Assembly: GCA_963969345.1 (NCBI GenBank)
Contig: OZ017768.1
Span: 6,038,718 to 6,102,717 of the forward strand
Direction: 5' to 3'
DNA length: 64,000 bases
Source: Turbatrix aceti
Taxonomy: Eukaryota > Nematoda > Chromadorea > Rhabditida > Panagrolaimidae
This document shows, piece after piece, positions 57,942-64,000 of this stretch. Position numbers and translations under genes: made by a program. The notes under the pieces are model-generated. The model had not been told where the DNA came from and did no database searches. It saw only the letters and a program-made list of their open reading frames with translations. Every line of letters begins with the position of its first letter. The first letter of the stretch is position 1.

Positions 57942-59951
57942 CTGCCATCATTGCGAGAAAACGCCCCCAATCACACGTTCTACTTCCGTCGGAGGAGGAC
58001 GGGATAGTTTCGGTCGCTCTCAAACGACAGGCCACGACGACGTCCATGCTGCCGGCGATCTACGGTCAACTTGCCGCGGCCCAGAACGCGGCGGCCCTCA
58101 ACGATCCGGCACTCATGCACGCTGCTGCTCTCGCGCAGCAGACCACTGCCGTGACGACGGCCGGCGTCAGCGCTGCCAGCAACGGAACTGCCGGTGGCGG
58201 AGGTGATACGACGCCGACCGGAAGCCGTGATACGATGTACACGAAAATTTTTGTCGGAGGTCTGCCGTATCACACGACGGATAAGACCCTCCACGATTAC
58301 TTTGCACAGTTTGGGGACATCGAAGAGGCTGTCGTCATCACGGATCGCCAAACGCAGAAATCTCGTGGCTATGGATTTGTTACGATGAAGGAACGCGCCG
58401 ACGCGGAAAAAGCCACCCGGGACCCAAATCCGATCATCGACGGTCGCAAGGCCAACGTCAACCTCGCCTATCTCGGCGCAAAGCCTCGCAACAACGTCCA
58501 GCTTGCAGGTAGGTGGGGGCACGGTGAGATTGGAATGGGGTCGGGCGTTGGTTGACTAATACTCACAATCAATCCCTGTGTTTTTTGTCTATTGAACACT
58601 TTTGGCAAGGCTAATCGATTGATTTTTTTTTTGGATTTATTTGATCGATGTGCCGAAAAAAAATGACTGAGCCGTGATGACAACTTTCTTTCTTCCTTCC
58701 CCCTGATTGATTTTTTGCTGCTGCTTGCAACAATTTCTTTGCATCATTTTTTTGGTTTTTTTTGCATTCATTCACGAAACATAATGCCGTGTGTGGCGTG
58801 CCACATTTTGTATACCTGGTATAATGGCGGTTTTTTTTCATTATCCCTTTCACGGTGTTAATCAATCAAAAAAAACTTGCGCAAGCTCTATATTTTTATT
58901 TTTTTTCTGTTAACCCAGTTTTTTTTGGTTTAGAGCTTGCTTTTCTATTAAAAAAAACGCAGGTTGGCAAATTAACAAAAATGCGTAAAACCAGATTTTT
59001 TGCAAGTTGGAAGCCGTCCAAATTTTTTCTAGCTTTTGTCTCGATTTTTTGTCTTTTGGGAAACCGTTTGCCATACAGTACACACATTTTGTGATGATAT
59101 CTGCCCTGCAGTATGTGACGTGTAACGAATTTCAGCTCTGTCCACACTCCAGCTACCGCTGCAGACACAGCTTCAGGCTGCCGGCCTCTTTCCTAACGCG
59201 ACTACCGCTGCTACCGGACGTTTAGGGTGGGTTGTTGGTTGACTGATTTGCTGCAAGTTGTTGCACACGCATTCATTCGTTTGTTTATTCGGGAGAGGGC
59301 TACCGCTTGAGTTTCTGCTGTTTTTTTGATTCATTCTTTTTTGGAGTGTTTGGAGTGATTTTTTATCTAAACCTTTAAAAATTGGAATTTTTAAGCGGTG
59401 GGATCTGGAATTTATTTTTTACGCTAATTTTTTGATCAATGTGCTTTTTTAGGCTGCCACTTATCTTTCCCGGTGCCGGGGCATCTGGCAATCCCCTGCT
59501 GAACCCGCTGACTGCCGCCCAGCTCCAGCCGGCGATCGCGGCGGCCATTGCCCAGCAGCAAGCCGCGCAACAGGCCCACTTTGTCGCCGTCTCACAGGCT
59601 GCAAATTCGTCCATCAACGCCTTTGTCGTCCAGCAGCAACAGCAACAAGCCGCCGCCGCTGCAGCTGCCGCCGCCGCCGCCCAGCAGCATCATCCGTCCG
59701 CCGCTGCGGCGTACTTTGATTACTCGCAGGCCCTTGCTGCAGCCGCCGCTGCGCAACAACAGCACCAGCAACAGCAACAGCACAATGGCGGAGGAGCCAC
59801 GGGACTCGAACAGGTCTACGGCTATCCCTACGGCGTCATATCCGCTGGCGCTGCTGGCCAGGGTGGTCTACAGCACCTGACAGCCGCTGCGCAGGCCCAG
59901 CTGGTGGCTGCCTCCGGTGCAGGACAGATCAAGCTCGACAACCAGCACTGA
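57942..59951 (+). CDS. RBM24: RBM24/RBM38/SUP-12-type RNA-binding protein (5' exon not found)
   Basis: Exons 57942-58508, 59136-59226 and 59453-59951 join in phase. Members of this family bind GU-rich RNA and control muscle and developmental splicing and mRNA stability. A single RRM shows RNP2 [11 protein letters not shown] and RNP1 SRGYGFVTM. The family-specific tail is [19 protein letters not shown], essentially unchanged from vertebrate RBM24/38. The C-terminal half is alanine/glutamine-rich, with [17 protein letters not shown] and a YGYPYG motif like that of RBM24. The first listed exon starts after a TTTTTTTAG acceptor in phase 1, so a short upstream exon is expected. Otherwise an internal ATG at 58047 (MLPAIYGQL) could start the protein. 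Intron 58509-59135 is 627 bp and AT-rich with no gene. Confidence 0.92.
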
Positions 59952-60927
59952 AATTTGAAAATTGATTTATTTTTTTTTTCTTTTCTTTGCAAAGCAGTAC
60001 TACGGTCAGTCAAGAGTTGTCAGCCAAATCAAAGTCACAGACAGTCGTCATCAATCGAATCATAGTCAAATCTTGGTCTTTATTTCAGCATAATTTTTTT
60101 TAAATTGTTTTTTCTATAATTTGACGTAGTTAGCCTAGCTCTTCCTCCACCTGATTCCTTCTTCCCCCCCCCCTCCCATCTTCCTTCTTCTCTTTGTCAT
60201 GCCACAGAGAGCGAAATTTCATTCACTGTGCCATTCGCGACGGGTCATGTCTCTCTCTACCTACTAGCTCGGCCTTTCCAAGGATTCCAAGTCTAGTGAC
60301 GGCCAGTAGCCTCTCTTCCCTCTCCTGTTTTTTTTTCGCAGCACGCAGCACGATTTCAAACTTTGTGATCCATCGTAATAATGCTCATCAACGTTCTGAA
60401 TCGCCTGCTGCTACAGACTTACTTTCCTTCTTTCACGCCTGAGCCCACCGGTTCCTGTCTATCGATACCAAATGCATTTTTGTTTTCTTCAAGTGTACCT
60501 ACCACGAACGCGACCCAAAACCCAAAGCTAATGTTTGTTTGTTTGTTTATTTGTTTTTTTGAGAGTTTTGTCTTTTTTTTCGGAAATTTCGTCGTCATTC
60601 AAATCAATTTTTTTCCTTTTTTCTTTACTTTTGCATCGTGCTAGAGCAATGTTTTGTCTATTTGATAAAAAAAAAAGATTTATGAAAGTTCTTGGTCATA
60701 AAGTATAAAAACATAAAAACTGTCGTATGCAATATCAGGAATGGGGTAAAATGGGATGCAGATGCGAGAATTTTGAACTGGGCATATTTTTATATTTTTT
60801 TAAATCAAATAAAAAAACTGATCCCGTTTTGAGTCCGTGGAGCAGATGACTTTTTTTTGCGCCGGAGCTCCTGTTTTTTGTATTTTCGGAGCGGTCGTTG
60901 AGTTGAATTCGGTTGACAAACATTTTT
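59952..60927. other. Convergent 3' region of the RBM24-type and CIMIP2-like genes
   Basis: No gene is seen. The left part is the probable RBM24-type 3' UTR, with T-rich tracts and a C-run (CCCCCCCCCC) at about 60165-60174. The right part is the 3' UTR of the minus-strand gene. No canonical AATAAA could be assigned to either with confidence. Confidence 0.45.
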
Positions 60928-62421
60928 CTAGCCCTGGTGGTTTTGGTTCGGCGGCTGGGGCTGTTGCTGTTGTTGCTGTGGCATCGGCATGTAGTAAATC
61001 GGCATCATGCCATTGGGCGGAGGCGACGCAAACTGCGGATAAAAGTTCTGAGGCGGCATCGCGGCCATCGACGGGGCCTGGAGCGGTTGTGGCACCTGTT
61101 CCAGGCTTCCAGGTGACATGACGGAATGCGCAGATCCCGTATGGCTGCCTGGTGCCTGCTGGGAGCCTTCCCTCGACCTCTGAGCCCCCGAGGCAGCGGC
61201 CGCGGTCGTGGCTTCTTCCTTCGACGCATTGCTCTCCAGCTCGTGTTCGTGCCTGTTCCGCTTCGATTCCTTCGCACAGGTCGTAAAACTCTTCCCGACA
61301 CCGTGGAACTTGACTCCCGGCATGTGCCCTGAGTAACCGGGTGCCGGAACATCCGAGGCTTCCATTTCATTCATTTCGCGCTTGATTCGGTGTTGGAGGG
61401 ATTCAGAAGCCACAGACGACCCTCCGGAAGAGATTTTTGTCGGCGAAGGGGCTCCGGTTTCTGGTTCTGCGACGAAAGATGTCCTCGAGCCTGGATCGCC
61501 TCCCTGAAGGGTCATGAGGGCTTCTTGATGCCGCCGGATGTTCCTCAGAGCCTGTCCCTCCGACCACCATCCACTCTCGACGCCAGCGAAAATATCAGCA
61601 GCATCTGATCTCGGCATTCGCCGGGGCACAGACCTGCTCCTCGCCCCGGAGGACTGCTCCGGAGCCGGACGGGTGGGGCCGGAGTTTGTCGGGCTCGCAT
61701 GGCCGGGGCCCAGAGCGGGTTGGACGGGCGCGTAGCCTGAAGCAACGGAGCCGTTCAACGACGCATAGGGGAAAGCGTAGAGCGGCACCATACCGACGAA
61801 CGACGGCTGTGGTTGTGCCTGTGCCTGCGCCTGCGTCGGGCTGGGCTGCATCGGGTAGGGCAGGAGCGTGGACGCCGTTAAATCAGAAGGCGCCGGAGGC
61901 ATCGAGAACTGCGTCTGGCTAAAATCCTCCAGGTGGGTCGGTGTAGGACTCGCCACCTGGCGTCGGGGTCGGGACCGAGAACCGCCTCCACCGCCGCCAG
62001 CACCTGATTCCCGGCTCCCAATCTGCCATTTTGCACCGGGAATGTGTCCTGAGAATCCTGAAAAACAAAAATCCAGTTTACAAAGTGTCAAAAAAGCTGT
62101 AAAAATATTTGGCAGACCAACAAAACCCACCAGAGATCGGTGAATTTGATCGATACTGCGCCCTCATCGTATGTAGTGGGTGCTGTAGTCGTAGAGACGT
62201 CGTAGTCGTCGAAGCAAGCAAGTGCACCAAACAACAACAATGCGACCGACCCTTCTGGCCTGCCTGGGGGCACCTACCAAATTGCCGAGGCCAGGGGGCT
62301 CCTGACGACAATGGCCCCGATGACAGTTGCATTCATCCTCGATAACAACGTCCGTTCCTAGGCGGCGACCACGCAGCATGGCAACGGCGGCCAAAGTGGT
62401 CGGTCCCACGCTAGGGGACAT
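60928..62421 (-). CDS. CIMIP2/FAM166 (DUF2475)-like protein with two G-(F/Y)-S-G-H-x-P-G motifs
   Basis: Preferred minus-strand model: exons 62421-62278, 62182-62131 and 62057-60928, 441 residues, phases consistent. A shorter alternative starts at the internal ATG 62167. Across the second splice the protein reads SPISGFSGHIPGAKW, and near the C-terminal third it has APGYSGHMPGVKFHGVGKSF. Paired (Y/F)-(T/S)-G-H-x-P-G-x-K motifs are the mark of the FAM166/CIMIP2 group, microtubule inner proteins of axonemes in other animals. Between them are proline/glutamine-rich linkers and a helix with IRRHQEALMTLQ. The tail is QPQPP low complexity. If the host lacks motile cilia, a role on other microtubules would be implied. 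Assignment rests on the motifs alone. Confidence 0.7.
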
Positions 62422-64000
62422 TATCTCCGTCTTTTTCGTTGTTCGTGTTTTTTTTGATGCTGCCGGTGATTCACAAAAGCAAAACAGGCGCCAAACGGTG
62501 AAAGCTGAGAGACTAACATGCTGCAACACTTTTCAGCAGATAAATACATAAATAAATAAAATTTTGAATGAAAAAAGTTCGGAATCAAAGTTAAACACGT
62601 GATGAAATCAAAAAAAGCGTAATCAAAGGTCAATAATAAATTGGTGACGATCAATTTTAGAAGACGAAACATGCAACCAATGACGTCACACAAGATCGAA
62701 GAGTTCAGAAGACAAATACACGTGTTTCTATTTTTTACATCCGTGGAAAAAAAGGGTCTGGTGTCATCTGCAACGGCCCGAGGAAACCCGAAACTCTTCT
62801 AACAAAGCTTTTACTTGTTACACGCCACTTCCGGCTGTTTTTGGGCCTGCATGGATGGTTTTGACGTCTACTGGACGACTGTAGTGAAAACCGGAGTTGT
62901 TTGCAGCTCCCAAAATCGCAACGCTCCCGTAGCAACATTTTGATAGCAACACGGAGAAGTCGAAATCAAGCTTGCGTCCCGTTAAAGTTAAGTTTGCGCC
63001 GGCCATTTGTAAACTTGCCATAAAAAGGACGCAAGCTTAACTCTGACTCGACGCAAGCTTAACGTATAGACGTAAAATTTGCATATTAGGTAGCGTTCGT
63101 GCCCGGTTGTTATTTTGTGTTTTCCATCCCTATTGTGTCCCCTTGTGTCCACGTTTTCTCATTACATTATTTTATATGCTCAAATTAACAAAACAATCAT
63201 CAAGTTAACAAAAAAAAGACAAGAATAACGCCGGATCAACGGCTAACCATGGGTGCTGTTGTCGTCGATGTGCGGGTATGATCACCGGTGCCAGTTCCGT
63301 CGCGGACGCGTTCGTCGTCAAGCATTTTTGATTCAGCGGTATTTTCGTAATGATGATTCAGGGGCGCTTTTCATGATTCTGATTCCTGAAAAAATATATA
63401 ATCTTTTTGTTAAATGTACATAAAAACTTACAAACAATCCTCGAAGTTGTTTCGAATCATAAAAGTAGTTGTTGGTAAAGAAGTGCTTCTCTCGGCAATC
63501 ATCACTCCGCGCAACGTCGAAACTGATATCTAAAACGAAAAAAAACAACAGATAAAAAGCAAAAGCTCGACACAAACGGACAAATGCGAATACTGACTGA
63601 AAACAAGAAAGAATTGAAACATGAATCGAATGCAAAATTTTTATCGAAAGATCGCGAAGTCAATTTCGCTTTGAGATTCGATAACTTTTCATAAAAAAAA
63701 CAAAAAAAGTAAAATTTGAATTGAACAACTTCAGGCGAATTGCCGAATTAAGGGGCAGAAGTCTGACTTTGCTGCACCGCAAGCTTGATACAACCAATTT
63801 TTGACAAAATGTTAAGTTTGTGCCATGTAAATGTCAGATTGCAGCCCTATGAACAGCGAAAAACGTTCATTTTTTTATTTTTTCATTTTTTTCAAACTTG
63901 TTGCAAGTTTGTCGCAAGTCTGACATCGCTTAAGTCGACCGTAATCTGACTTCACATGCCGTAAGTCTGACTCTGCGTCGACGCAAGCTTGATTTCGACT
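62422..64000. other. Right-end segment with inverted and short direct repeats
   Basis: A 21-base sequence at 62958-62978 (core GAAATCAAGCTTGCGTC) recurs inverted at 63980-64000, the last bases of the window. Around both sites the words CGCAAGCTT, TTAAGTTTG and AAGTCTGAC recur in both orientations. The pair may be the ends or sub-terminal repeats of a transposon whose right terminus lies beyond the window. Apart from one weak gene candidate, nothing coding is supported. Confidence 0.45.
63371..63529 (-). CDS. Weak candidate: last exons of a small unidentified gene
   Basis: Two minus-strand segments, 63529-63432 and 63385-63371, have good acceptor (TTTTAG, TTTTTTCAG) and donor (GTAAGT) sites. 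They join in phase to read DDCREKHFFTNNYFYDSKQLRGLF, then a short ESES and a stop. Upstream exons were not identified with confidence, though another TTTTCAG lies near 63598. The lack of a start codon, the short length and the repeats on both sides make this uncertain. Confidence 0.25.

Overview
The window is nuclear DNA of a small animal. Genes are split by short introns with GT...TTTCAG or TTTTAG boundaries, exons are GC-richer than the T- and A-run-rich introns, and the recognisable proteins are animal ones: COQ8, eIF5B, a KIF13-type kinesin-3, an RBM24/RBM38/SUP-12 RNA-binding protein and a dUTPase. A Clc-like tetraspan protein and a dUTPase made of three fused modules point to a nematode or a close ecdysozoan relative. 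That placement is inference from the sequence, not a database match.

Layout. At the left end COQ8 (minus, its 3' end outside the window) and eIF5B (plus) share a divergent promoter of about 290 bp. Then come a foldback element (7711-8798), a 531-residue single-pass membrane protein on the minus strand, a MATH-domain plus coiled-coil protein on the plus strand, and a four-TM Clc-like protein ending at 20700. About 14 kb without a supportable gene follows (20.7-34.5 kb). KIF13 occupies 34.5-42.8 kb. It converges on a small basic-protein gene, which is divergent from the triple-module dUTPase; a single-exon type I membrane protein follows. A second gene-poor stretch (46.3-57.9 kb) lies upstream of the RBM24-type gene. 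A CIMIP2/FAM166-like gene (minus) and a repeat-edged segment close the window.

The strongest finding is the dUTPase. The five conserved dUTPase motifs occur once each in canonical form but are spread over the three modules: motif 3 in the first, motif 5 in the second, motifs 1, 2 and 4 in the third. This matches how a homotrimeric dUTPase builds one active site from three subunits, so the chain looks like a covalent pseudo-trimer with a single catalytic centre.

The second theme is non-autonomous DNA transposons with visible target duplications. There are two hAT-type elements with perfect 8-bp duplications, a long-arm foldback element with a 6-bp duplication, and a palindromic element flanked by TTA. 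The hAT-type elements share a design: short CAG-starting termini around a core of one short word repeated in both orientations. Exon coordinates were assembled by hand from splice signals, reading phase and protein similarity. No search or alignment software was run.
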